Source: Phycisphaerales bacterium (GTDB lineage Bacteria; Planctomycetota; Phycisphaerae; Sedimentisphaerales; Anaerobacaceae). Taken from it: a stretch of DNA of 64,000 nucleotides. The translations under genes and the position numbers were made by a program. Under the pieces are notes generated by a model. That model had not been told where the DNA came from. It saw only the letters and a program-made list of their open reading frames with translations, and made no database searches. Below are positions 25,194 to 33,280 of this stretch, piece after piece; position 1 is the stretch's first letter; each line of letters begins with the position of its first letter. Location of the stretch: NCBI GenBank assembly GCA_030602885.1, contig JAUVYV010000010.1:24338-88337 (forward strand), read 5' to 3'.

Positions 25194-27104
25194 TTACCTG
25201 ACCATGCCGTGCGTGACGGGATTCATCGAGCAGCCGGCCTTGACGAACTTGGTGATATAGTCGGCGATCTCGAAACTGAGAGTAAACGGGTCGGTTAAGA
25301 CGAAATCATCATGATAACACTTGCGCCCGGGCAGGAACACCCGCGCCGCCTCGGAAAATCTGCGATGCTTAAGCAGTTCCAGAAGCGCCATGGAATCTCC
25401 CACAATCCATCTGCACTTTACCGGCCTGTGATCAACATCTGCCTGTTCCGTTATGGGTTCGCCGAGTGCCGTCAAATACCACATATAAGGAAAATCCACA
25501 CCCGCGAATAGCGACATCGCCAGCGCCCCCCAAAGGCGAGGATTTATCTCTATCAGCCGAAATACACCGTCTTCATCTGCAACAAAATCCAGGTGCACTA
25601 CTCCATGCCAGTGTGATTTATCCATCACCCTTATAGCCCGGTCAATCAGGTCCTGATTCGGATAACTCTCTCGAAGCGTACTCGTCCCGAACTTGTCCGG
25701 CTCTTTGCACCGCAGGTACCGCTCGCCGAAACTCGCCACACATTTACCGTTTTGGTAAAGCAGGCAAACGCCCGCAGCCTCGCCGGGCAAATACTGCTGG
25801 AGTATGGGCCAACGGTCCTTCGCTAAATCGTATGTCTGCACTAACTCCATGAATTTACCGCGAAGCTCCGAACCGTTGCGAGCTATGCGAACACCTTTGG
25901 CGCTGTTGGTGATTCTGGTTTTAATTACCACCGGCCATTTGGCTGATTTACCGAATTCGTCAAGCTGTGATTCTGATTCGACCTCCACTGCCCAGGGTGT
26001 GGGGCAGCCCGCCTTACGGGCCACATCCAACACCGTGAGTTTGTCTTCAACCGTTCTGTAGGTCTGCCAGTCGGGCAACGCTACGCGAACATTGTCGGGC
26101 AGCTCATTTTTTCGACGACAGAATATGCCGACGTCCTCGTGGCTGGGCAGCAGAACAATCGGCCCGGTTTTTTTAAGGGCCTGGCATGTTGCCTCAAAAT
26201 AAGCATCGGGCTCAATAAAAAAGTCCGGAACACGTGTAAAAGATAGGCAGTACCGAGACCAGCGACTCATCGCCAGCCCCGAGGCATCACTTGCATGAAC
26301 ATCGATGCCCCTTCTGCCGAGAGAAAGCACCGCCGCATAAGCCGTCCGACACCACGCATACGTGATGAACACAGAATTTGCTACTTTGCTGTCGGCTCTG
26401 TCACCACGCCCGCCTGTTTGTGCTATCGGCCGACCGGCAACTGCTTCGGGCGAAGACAGACTTTCCCGGCGACGCTCTTCAAGAGCAAGCTGCGGCGACA
26501 TGTCATAATCGGTTCGCCCGACATAGATATTGCTTAGGACTCCATGATTGTCTATCTGGCCTGCTAAGCTGAAGCCGCACTTTCGGTAAAGGCGATTAGC
26601 CACGGTGTTGTCGGCGGCGACAAGAACCTTTACATGCTCTATATCTGCCTGGCGGCACTGCGCCAAACCCTGCCGGACAAGCATCTCGGCAAGACCTCTT
26701 CCCCTTTGCGGCTCGGCAACCACAATGGAAAGAAGTTCAGCCCGCGGCAGGTCCAGTCTGGCAATTCTGCTCGGGTAGAACAACGTCTCGAAGCTGCTTT
26801 TCACTCTCGCCGGCGAGCAGAGCTTACCAACAAGAATCAGTGCGAGACGCAAACCGCTTTTAAACAGAACAGAACGGTAAAGCCCCAGAATATTTGTGGT
26901 GAAAGCCACGAACGCGACCACTCGGTCGCCCCGGCGGGCCACAAGCCCAAAGCCATATTCGCTTTTTGCGATAGACTCATATAGTGCGGAGACAAAGTCA
27001 ATCCCCAAAGAGCTGATAAAGCCCGTGCTGATCCCCGCAATGTGCAATTTGGCGACTTGCCGTGCGTGTTCCAGCCGCAATTTTACAATTTCCACATTTT
27101 CCAT
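25194..27104 (-). CDS. GNAT acetyltransferase / ATP-grasp ligase fusion
   Basis: The 636-residue protein has two enzyme units. Residues 1-190 are a GNAT N-acyltransferase (ELLSIVVAEPQRGRGLAEMLV with the acetyl-CoA loop RGRGLA, then ADNTVANRLYRKCGF). Residues 240-620 are an ATP-grasp domain like those of carbamoyl-phosphate synthase-like amino-acid ligases (LLPSHEDVGIFCRR, TVEDKLTVLDVARKAGCPTP, PVVIKTRITNSAKGVRI, and the metal-binding FRLIEINPRLWGALAMS). ATP-grasp enzymes make acyl phosphates and then amides or peptides; with a GNAT partner, sequential ligation and acylation of an amine is plausible. It is the last gene of the glycan operon, 12 bases after the thiolase. Substrates unknown. Confidence 0.87.
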   Translation of the reverse strand: MENVEIVKLRLEHARQVAKLHIAGISTGFISSLGIDFVSALYESIAKSEYGFGLVARRGDRVVAFVAFTTNILGLYRSVLFKSGLRLALILVGKLCSPARVKSSFETLFYPSRIARLDLPRAELLSIVVAEPQRGRGLAEMLVRQGLAQCRQADIEHVKVLVAADNTVANRLYRKCGFSLAGQIDNHGVLSNIYVGRTDYDMSPQLALEERRRESLSSPEAVAGRPIAQTGGRGDRADSKVANSVFITYAWCRTAYAAVLSLGRRGIDVHASDASGLAMSRWSRYCLSFTRVPDFFIEPDAYFEATCQALKKTGPIVLLPSHEDVGIFCRRKNELPDNVRVALPDWQTYRTVEDKLTVLDVARKAGCPTPWAVEVESESQLDEFGKSAKWPVVIKTRITNSAKGVRIARNGSELRGKFMELVQTYDLAKDRWPILQQYLPGEAAGVCLLYQNGKCVASFGERYLRCKEPDKFGTSTLRESYPNQDLIDRAIRVMDKSHWHGVVHLDFVADEDGVFRLIEINPRLWGALAMSLFAGVDFPYMWYLTALGEPITEQADVDHRPVKCRWIVGDSMALLELLKHRRFSEAARVFLPGRKCYHDDFVLTDPFTLSFEIADYITKFVKAGCSMNPVTHGMVR

Positions 27105-27116
27105 TTTCCCACAGAA

Positions 27117-28385
27117 CTAATTCTTTGTCCCTACTACGAAACACACGTTTGTCGTTGCGATTCCGCCAATATTCAGCATGGCAACTTTTTTGGCGCCGGC
27201 TACTTGATAAGTTCCCGCCGTACCGGTGACCTGCTTGTATGCATCCAGTAGCTGTCGCGCTCCTGTGGCGCCGACCGGATGCCCGCAGCCAATCAATCCG
27301 CCCGAAGGATTGATGGGCAGCTTGCCCCCCATCCCTATAACACCCTCTTCTATCGCCTTCCACGAATCGCCCGGTTTTGTAAGCCCGAAATGGTCAACGG
27401 CCATGTATTCCGAAATCGTGAAACAGTCGTGCGTTTCGATAACGTCCAGGTCCCAGCAGTCTTTAATGCCGGCACGCTTGTATGCATCTGTTATCGCCTT
27501 TCGAGTCACAGGAAGCACATAGTCGTCCCCTGCTGAATCGGCCACCTTCCTCGCAAACTCGATATGAGCCGTGGTGTGTCCCCAGCCGAGCATTCGCGGG
27601 ATGTCCCGGATATCAAGTCCCCTGTGGTCGGCATACTTCGCGGCGTACCGCTCCGATGCTAAGTACAGACAAATCGCACCGTCGGTTATCTGAGAACAAT
27701 CCGTGACTTTGATTCTGCCGGATAGCGTCGTGTTGTATTTGCCGCAGGTGTTGGCGTGCTCGAGGTTCATAAACCAGTTCCTGGTCTGGGCGTTTGGATT
27801 GTTCTTTGCATTGGCGTAATTGATTTCGGCGATGCGGGCCAGGTAGTTGTTATCCAGCCCGTACCGCTTGTCGTACTCATCACCGAGCTTGCCGAACAGC
27901 TTTGGAAATGGAAACTCAATGCCTGTGCACTCCTGCTCATACCACGCTGCTGTCCCTAAGTAATCGCCTCCCCTGGCTGCATCAACCGTTTTCATCTGCT
28001 CAACGCCGATCAAACACACCAGGTCATATATGCCTGCCTGTATGTAAGCCATCGCTGACAGCGCAGCGACAGCACTGGATGCACAGGCATTCTCAAATCT
28101 GATTGTCGGCACGCCGACAAAACGCGGGTCAAAATCCACAAAAAACGCGCTGAGATGACCCTGCATACAGTAAAGCTCACCGGCGAAGTTGCCTACAAAA
28201 GCCGCGTCAATATCGCCCGGTTCAATTTTCGTGATTTCGACACTTCCCTGATAGGCCTCGCGCATCATTGCGGCGATGTGCTTGTTTTCGCGAGCCCAGT
28301 TGCGTGCAAAGTCCGTCTGGTAGCCGCCCAATATATAAACCTTTTTATCTTCCACTTCCGGCTTTCCTGTCTGTTTATTTTGCAA
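27117..28385 (-). CDS. Thiolase family protein (acetyl-CoA acetyltransferase-like)
   Basis: The 422-residue protein has the thiolase fold, in the SCP-x-like branch. The acyl-accepting Cys is Cys101 in FENACASSAVAALSAMAYI, the second site His is in HDCFTISEYMA, and the C-terminal GGLIGCGHPVGATGARQ carries the Cys/His pair. The enzyme could cleave or form a 3-ketoacyl-CoA. Its start overlaps the end of the 3-hydroxyacyl-CoA dehydrogenase gene by 11 bases, which indicates tight coupling: one makes the 3-keto compound and the other uses it. No ketoacyl-ACP or enoyl-CoA genes are nearby, and its place inside a glycan operon is odd. Confidence 0.9.
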   Translation of the reverse strand: MQNKQTGKPEVEDKKVYILGGYQTDFARNWARENKHIAAMMREAYQGSVEITKIEPGDIDAAFVGNFAGELYCMQGHLSAFFVDFDPRFVGVPTIRFENACASSAVAALSAMAYIQAGIYDLVCLIGVEQMKTVDAARGGDYLGTAAWYEQECTGIEFPFPKLFGKLGDEYDKRYGLDNNYLARIAEINYANAKNNPNAQTRNWFMNLEHANTCGKYNTTLSGRIKVTDCSQITDGAICLYLASERYAAKYADHRGLDIRDIPRMLGWGHTTAHIEFARKVADSAGDDYVLPVTRKAITDAYKRAGIKDCWDLDVIETHDCFTISEYMAVDHFGLTKPGDSWKAIEEGVIGMGGKLPINPSGGLIGCGHPVGATGARQLLDAYKQVTGTAGTYQVAGAKKVAMLNIGGIATTNVCFVVGTKN

Positions 28386-29658
28386 CGAAATACTTGCCGG
28401 CTTCGAGAATCTCCATAGCCGATTTGCGCTCTGCCTGGAGCGTGTCCGGCACGGTCAGCCCCTTTTTGGCGAGCAACTGCGAGACATTCTCCCTGCCGCC
28501 CAGCATCTCCAGAATCACACTGGGGCTCGCCCAGTTAAATCCGAAAGACATAACTCTGTCAATCCCGTCTATTCCGAACCTGCTTTCGGTGACCTGGCCA
28601 ATCAGTAAATAGGCGTAAGCGACGTATGCACAGAGTATATCAGTGACGATGTCGGCCTCTTTGCCGTCGGCTGCCCTGATTGTATCGAATGCTTCTTTGT
28701 ACATTCCCATGCGAATGAAGTGTTTCGCTTTTTCGACGAAAGCGATATGGGGTTCTATGGCCGGCGTGTAGTCACACGTTGCAGGGTCAACAAAGACAAA
28801 CCTCCCACTCTCGAGCTTCTTGTAGAACCCTGCACGGGTTTTGTTACCCAGAAGGTTATTGTCAATCATTTTGTTTATATAGTCCGGCAGAACGAGCCAG
28901 TCGTGCATTCGGTCGTTTGTGTGTTCGCACAGGTTCTGAATGATTGCCTTGTGAATGTCCAGTCCGACCAAATCAAGAGTGGCCAGCGGCGGCAGCAACC
29001 GGCCCGTATAAGGCCCGACCAGATAATCCATCATCTCCACACCGTACTCCTCAGCCAGGGCTGTTATGCGAGCGAGAAGCAGAAATGCAATCCGGTTGCC
29101 GGCGAATCCCGCGACATTCCTGACCGGTATCACCTCTCGAGCAAGTGTGTTCCTCAGAAAGTCTCTCATAAAGCCGACAACATCCGGGTCTGTGTCGCTC
29201 TGACCGGTCACCTCACACGCCAACATTCTGCCCGGCGGATTGTAAAAATGGGTCGATAAAAAATTGCGCCTGAAGTTCTCGCTCCTGCCCTCGGCCAGCT
29301 TATCCAGCGGCAAGCTCGATGTCGTCGAGCTAACGATAGCTCCGGCCTTCATATGCGACTCGATCTTATCATACACTTGCCGCTTGATGGCCACATCCTC
29401 AGCCACCGCTTCCACAATCCAGTCGGCTTCCTTAAGAGCACCTTCCAGAAGATGCTCGTAATCCCCACACACGATATTACGAGCTATGACCTCAGACCGG
29501 GCCTGAGCTATCGCTCGCTCCAGGCCCCGCTCAGCTCTCTCGGCAGTCCGGCTCAGAAAATATACCCTGATTCCGTTTTGTGCTATCAAACCACCGCTCA
29601 GACTGCCCACCGTCCCGCTGCCTCCCAGCACCGCTGCACATTTGATTTGCTCTATCAT
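28375..29658 (-). CDS. 3-hydroxyacyl-CoA dehydrogenase
   Basis: The NAD-binding Rossmann domain begins AAVLGGSGTVGSLSGGLIAQNG, a variant of the usual G-x-G-x-x-G. VEAVAEDVAIKRQVYDKIE and SSTTSSLPLDKLAE follow. The catalytic His is His137 in STHFYNPPGRM, with the partner Glu supplied by the VEAVAED region. The C-terminal helical substrate domains (AGFAGNRIAFLLLARITAL, then TLDLVGLDIHKAII) are present in two copies, as in long 3HCDH proteins. It would oxidise 3-hydroxyacyl-CoA to the 3-keto form for the overlapping thiolase gene. It is preceded in the operon by a GNAT gene. Confidence 0.9.
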   Translation of the reverse strand: MIEQIKCAAVLGGSGTVGSLSGGLIAQNGIRVYFLSRTAERAERGLERAIAQARSEVIARNIVCGDYEHLLEGALKEADWIVEAVAEDVAIKRQVYDKIESHMKAGAIVSSTTSSLPLDKLAEGRSENFRRNFLSTHFYNPPGRMLACEVTGQSDTDPDVVGFMRDFLRNTLAREVIPVRNVAGFAGNRIAFLLLARITALAEEYGVEMMDYLVGPYTGRLLPPLATLDLVGLDIHKAIIQNLCEHTNDRMHDWLVLPDYINKMIDNNLLGNKTRAGFYKKLESGRFVFVDPATCDYTPAIEPHIAFVEKAKHFIRMGMYKEAFDTIRAADGKEADIVTDILCAYVAYAYLLIGQVTESRFGIDGIDRVMSFGFNWASPSVILEMLGGRENVSQLLAKKGLTVPDTLQAERKSAMEILEAGKYFVAK

Positions 29659-29680
29659 AATTATTCGCTTTCGGCCTTGC

Positions 29681-30235
29681 TCACTTGCTTGGCTTGCTCA
29701 GTTCGGGATTCGCCCGATAGAACTCATCTCGCAGCAATCCTATCCGAACCACATCGATTCTTTTTCCTCGGATGAGCTTTTCTTCTCTCAATGTACCCTC
29801 AACCTCGAAGCCCAGCTTCTGTATAATTTTAATAATCGCGGTGTTCTCCGCCCTGATGTCAGCCCATATCTTATGAAGTCCGAGATTCTTAAAGGCCCAG
29901 TCAATCAGCAGAAGGTGCGACTCAGTCCCTATCCCCTTGCCCCAAAACTCTTTCTCACCGATTACTCCGTAACACTCAGCGGTCTCGTGCATTTTGCTTA
30001 TATGCAGGAGTCCAATCAGACCCACGGCTCGGCTGTCCCTGGTCTCAATCACAAAGTCCCGCCGACTCTTATCGTCTTTGGCCGTCTCAAACCATTTCAG
30101 TGACTTATCAAGCTCAAACTTCTCTTCGAGTAGCAGTGTCTTGTTTACCTCGGGGTCGTTGTACCACCTCACCTTGTTCGCCAAATCGCCCTTTTCCATC
30201 GTCCGTAAGTCAATCTGACTGCCTGAAATCCGCAT
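29681..30235 (-). CDS. GNAT family N-acetyltransferase (RimJ/RimL-like)
   Basis: The 184-residue protein has the GNAT fold of the RimJ/RimL type: IDLRTMEKGDLANKVRWYNDPEV at the N-terminus, FVIETRDSRAVGLIGLLHI, the acetyl-CoA loop GEKEFWGKGIGTESHLLLIDWAF near 92-114, and the family's closing NTAIIKIIQKLGFEVEGTLRE. Members of this form acetylate amino-sugars such as dTDP-4-amino-sugars (PseH-like) as well as protein N-termini. In this operon an amino-sugar or amine substrate is the likeliest, by context only. Confidence 0.88.
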   Translation of the reverse strand: MRISGSQIDLRTMEKGDLANKVRWYNDPEVNKTLLLEEKFELDKSLKWFETAKDDKSRRDFVIETRDSRAVGLIGLLHISKMHETAECYGVIGEKEFWGKGIGTESHLLLIDWAFKNLGLHKIWADIRAENTAIIKIIQKLGFEVEGTLREEKLIRGKRIDVVRIGLLRDEFYRANPELSKPSK

Positions 30236-30264
30236 GTATAACCTCCGCTTAATCCAGCGCCTTA

Positions 30265-31536
30265 CTAAAAATCGAAACTATAGCAGCCGAACATGTCATC
30301 AAACGTCTGCCTTCTTCTGATACCACACCAGCGGCCGCCTTTGTTCACCACAATCGCCGGCGACAGGTATATGAAGTCGGGGCTCAGCACGACGGTATAT
30401 GCACCGACGCTGTCAATCTTTATATAATCGCCGCGGTGGGGCATAACATCGACAATATCGGTAAGGAGGTAATCCTTTTCCATACAGGTAGAACCGACCA
30501 CGCTGAATCTCTGCCGGCTGTCGGTCGATTGAGCGCTTATGATGCGATGCGGCTGATTTACCCTGTGGAATGTAGGCTTCACATGAAAGGCACTGCCGTC
30601 AACGGTGACAAACAGCTTGCCCCTGATAGTCTTGGTGCTGACCACCTTCGTCACAAAACTAAGCGCATTGGCCACCATTGCCACGCCCGGCTCAAGCACC
30701 AGCCGAGGCTGATGCTTCCTTGCCCAGTCACTGGCGTTCATAACCCCGCAGACCGCGCCGGCGTAGTCGTCAAAGGTCGGCACCTCCGTCCACCGCATCT
30801 CAGGCGGAATGTACCCGTATATCCCTCCGCCGACGTTTATATATTCCACCGTTTGCGCAAAATATCGTTCTGCTGCATCACAAAGCATTCGTGCTATCAC
30901 TTCATAGCACTTCACGCTCCTGCCCGGCGTTGTGCTGTGACCGTGCAGACTGTTAACCACAATGTTTTCACTCGCGGTAAGTCTCGAAGCAGCTTGCTCT
31001 ATGTCCTCCAGGTCAAAACCGAAACGCCCGACCTTGAACTGATCCTGAATTTGTGACAAGCTTGCCTCGTCCGACAAGTCAATGTTAATCCGCAACCCCA
31101 CACGCACCTGCTCGTCCGGATGCTCCCTGGCATACTTGGTGACGTAATCAACCTCGTACATGGCGTCGAGGTTGACAATGCTCTTGTTGGCAAGTGCAAG
31201 CTCGATGTCCTCGTAGCATTTCACAGGGCCGTTAAAAATTATCTTCGCCGGGTCCTGCCCGACCTTCAGTGCAAGGTCGTACTCAAGCCGAGATACCACC
31301 TCGGCCCAGCCGCCTTTTTCCCGTATTATCCCGCACAGGTACGGAATGTAGTTTGTCTTGTACGAATACGCGAGTATGAACCTCTCGTACCTGCCCGAGA
31401 AGGCCTTGACGATGTCGTCGTAGTTCTTCCGAAATGCTTCCTCATCAAAGATATAGCACGGCGAACCATGCTCAGCTTCTATCTGTCTTATCTGTTCAAA
31501 TGTGAGCTGCATCTTTTTAGTTTGATTTGCCGCCAT
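30265..31536 (-). CDS. PLP-dependent amino acid decarboxylase (LysA/NspC fold type III)
   Basis: The protein is a fold-type III PLP decarboxylase of the diaminopimelate/ornithine group. The Schiff-base lysine lies in AYSYKTNYIP, a His-Gly-His stretch in NSLHGHSTTPGRS, the phosphate-binding glycines in YINVGGGIYGY, EPG in RLVLEPGVAM, and the cofactor-proximal Cys in VVGSTCMEKDYLL. Length and motifs resemble diaminopimelate decarboxylase, but the substrate-specificity segment is divergent and no lysine-pathway gene is near. A nearby GNAT and ATP-grasp enzymes could use its amine product. Starts are possible at 31560, 31536 and 31512; 31536 follows AAAAGGA directly and is favoured weakly. It overlaps the sugar transferase gene. 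Confidence 0.85.
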   Translation of the reverse strand: MAANQTKKMQLTFEQIRQIEAEHGSPCYIFDEEAFRKNYDDIVKAFSGRYERFILAYSYKTNYIPYLCGIIREKGGWAEVVSRLEYDLALKVGQDPAKIIFNGPVKCYEDIELALANKSIVNLDAMYEVDYVTKYAREHPDEQVRVGLRINIDLSDEASLSQIQDQFKVGRFGFDLEDIEQAASRLTASENIVVNSLHGHSTTPGRSVKCYEVIARMLCDAAERYFAQTVEYINVGGGIYGYIPPEMRWTEVPTFDDYAGAVCGVMNASDWARKHQPRLVLEPGVAMVANALSFVTKVVSTKTIRGKLFVTVDGSAFHVKPTFHRVNQPHRIISAQSTDSRQRFSVVGSTCMEKDYLLTDIVDVMPHRGDYIKIDSVGAYTVVLSPDFIYLSPAIVVNKGGRWCGIRRRQTFDDMFGCYSFDF

Positions 31537-32155
31537 TTCCTTTTGTCCCCATGAACTCATCCATCGTTGCCCTGCCTTGCTGCGCGATACCCCGTCTTGT
31601 GAAAACGGTCCCTATAGTCTTGAAAATTATCTTCACATCAAGCCGGAAACTGCGGTTGTCAACATACCACACGTCAAGCTTGAACCTCTCCTCCCATGAT
31701 ACAGCGTTTCGTCCGTTAACCTGCGCCCAGCCGGTTATCCCCGGCTTGACCTCGTGACGCCTTGCCTGCTCTGGGGTGTACCTGTCAAGGTACTTCATCA
31801 TCAAGGGCCTCGGCCCGACCATGCTTATATCGCCCTTTAGCACGTTGAACAGTTCCGGCAGCTCATCCAGACTTGTGCTGCGCAGAAACCGCCCAAAGAC
31901 CGGCAGCCGTTCATCATCAGGAAGAACGTTTCCGTCCGCGTCGAAAGCGTCCACCATTGTACGAAACTTATAGATGACGAATCCGTTTCCTCCCAACCCC
32001 GGACGCTCCTGCCGGAACAATATCGGCGAGCCGAGCTTCACACGGACCGCTGTCGCAAGAACCAGCAGCACCGGCGCCAGTAAAATCAAACTCACTGCAC
32101 TAAAAACAATATCGATTAAGCGTTTTAGCACCAACTGAATTCCTTGCTTTTGCAA
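31517..32155 (-). CDS. Polyprenyl-phosphate sugar-1-phosphate transferase (bacterial sugar transferase)
   Basis: This 212-residue monotopic membrane enzyme is of the small PHPT type (PglC/WcaJ C-terminal domain). It has a single re-entrant hydrophobic N-terminal helix (LKRLIDIVFSAVSLILLAPV). The conserved core is ILFRQERPGLGGNGFVIYKFRTM, STSLDELPELFNVLKGD with its Asp-Glu pair, MVGPRPLMM, and PGITGWAQVNGRN. It transfers a sugar-1-phosphate to undecaprenyl phosphate and is a second potential initiating enzyme besides the WecA-like protein at 23980. The extra N-terminal membrane domain of WcaJ/WbaP is absent. Confidence 0.92.
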   Translation of the reverse strand: MQKQGIQLVLKRLIDIVFSAVSLILLAPVLLVLATAVRVKLGSPILFRQERPGLGGNGFVIYKFRTMVDAFDADGNVLPDDERLPVFGRFLRSTSLDELPELFNVLKGDISMVGPRPLMMKYLDRYTPEQARRHEVKPGITGWAQVNGRNAVSWEERFKLDVWYVDNRSFRLDVKIIFKTIGTVFTRRGIAQQGRATMDEFMGTKGNGGKSN

Positions 32156-32221
32156 TAACTTGCCCGCTCAACCAGTCGATTGTTTCGGTGAATACACAAG
32201 CCAAGCGCCCGACATGACGAC

Positions 32222-33280
32222 CTAATTCTTAGGCATTCGCCAGATTTTGATTGTTCCCCCCTGACGTGAATCGCTGGTAGCCAAAAAACGCGAATCCGGC
32301 GAAAATGCCATACTGCTGATAAGCTTGTGGCCGGTCCCTTTGCTGAAGACCTTCCTGCCCGTATTGCAGTTCCACACATGAACAGTGCCGAAAACAACAC
32401 CCGCTACCAAACGACCATCCTGGCTTCGCGCAACAGTCTGAACGTTTTGATCCCGCAGCGTGCTTTTGTTTTCTTTTCCGGGCATAAGCCGCTCTGCGAT
32501 ATTTCCGGAATCAACTTCGATTTTGTACAGTGTACTGTCACTGCCTCTGGCGTAGATACCTTTATCATCATGCGCGAAAACCACTGCGTAAAACTTCTCT
32601 ACTTCCGGGATTCGCTTTTCCCATAACACACGCTTTTGCTCGATGCTCAGCAGGACAATCCAGCCTTGATTGCCCTTTTCCCCTGACAGCGCCGCATATT
32701 TACCGTCACCGGAAACCGCCACGCGGGTCAGCCGACTATCCGAAGCATCCTCGGTTATCTCGGCAATTGGGCGAACCTGCTTGTCTTCGCTCTCTATCGA
32801 TACGACCTGATATCTTTGCCGGCCTGCTTCACTATCGCTCTCAGTGAACATAATTGCCGTCATCGTACCACGATGGTTTGTGCCCAGATACGCTCGCTTG
32901 TCTTGACCGTCGACCGCTATTTCTTCCCAGCTGTCGCCTTGTCTTATATTTGCTATAACGACCTGCGAAGCATCTCTCCGCTTGACGGATATTATATGAT
33001 CTCCGTCCAGCAGCCCCGCCTGGTCCGACTCGGCAACACCGGTCACAGCCTCTTTCGACAAATCGTCCCAGTCCCATACATATATTTTATCGTCGCGACA
33101 AACAACCATAAGATAATGACCACACGTCGAGATACACGCAACACCGTTGTTTAGCGGAAAGCGAAGCTCTTCCACCAACACCGATTTCAGATTTGAGATG
33201 ACCATTAGGATGAGGATAGCGCTAAATACCAGAACAAAGAATACGACGGGTGACTTCTTTTTGGGGGATGTTTTACTCAT
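32222..33280 (-). CDS. Membrane-anchored WD40-type beta-propeller protein
   Basis: The 352-residue protein has a basic N-terminus (KTSPKKKSP) and one hydrophobic helix at about 11-30. A series of WD40-like blades follows, some with clear endings (DKIYVWDWDD, GTVHVWNCNTGRKVF, GGTIKIWRMPKN) and the standard blade start SSMAFSPDSRFLATSDS. The topology, with the positively charged end inside, would place the propeller outside the cytoplasm. Its start overlaps the upstream glycosyltransferase gene by 8 bases. No enzyme motif is seen, so a scaffold or sensing role in glycan assembly is my inference. WD40 proteins are not standard glycan-operon members. Confidence 0.82.
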   Translation of the reverse strand: MSKTSPKKKSPVVFFVLVFSAILILMVISNLKSVLVEELRFPLNNGVACISTCGHYLMVVCRDDKIYVWDWDDLSKEAVTGVAESDQAGLLDGDHIISVKRRDASQVVIANIRQGDSWEEIAVDGQDKRAYLGTNHRGTMTAIMFTESDSEAGRQRYQVVSIESEDKQVRPIAEITEDASDSRLTRVAVSGDGKYAALSGEKGNQGWIVLLSIEQKRVLWEKRIPEVEKFYAVVFAHDDKGIYARGSDSTLYKIEVDSGNIAERLMPGKENKSTLRDQNVQTVARSQDGRLVAGVVFGTVHVWNCNTGRKVFSKGTGHKLISSMAFSPDSRFLATSDSRQGGTIKIWRMPKN

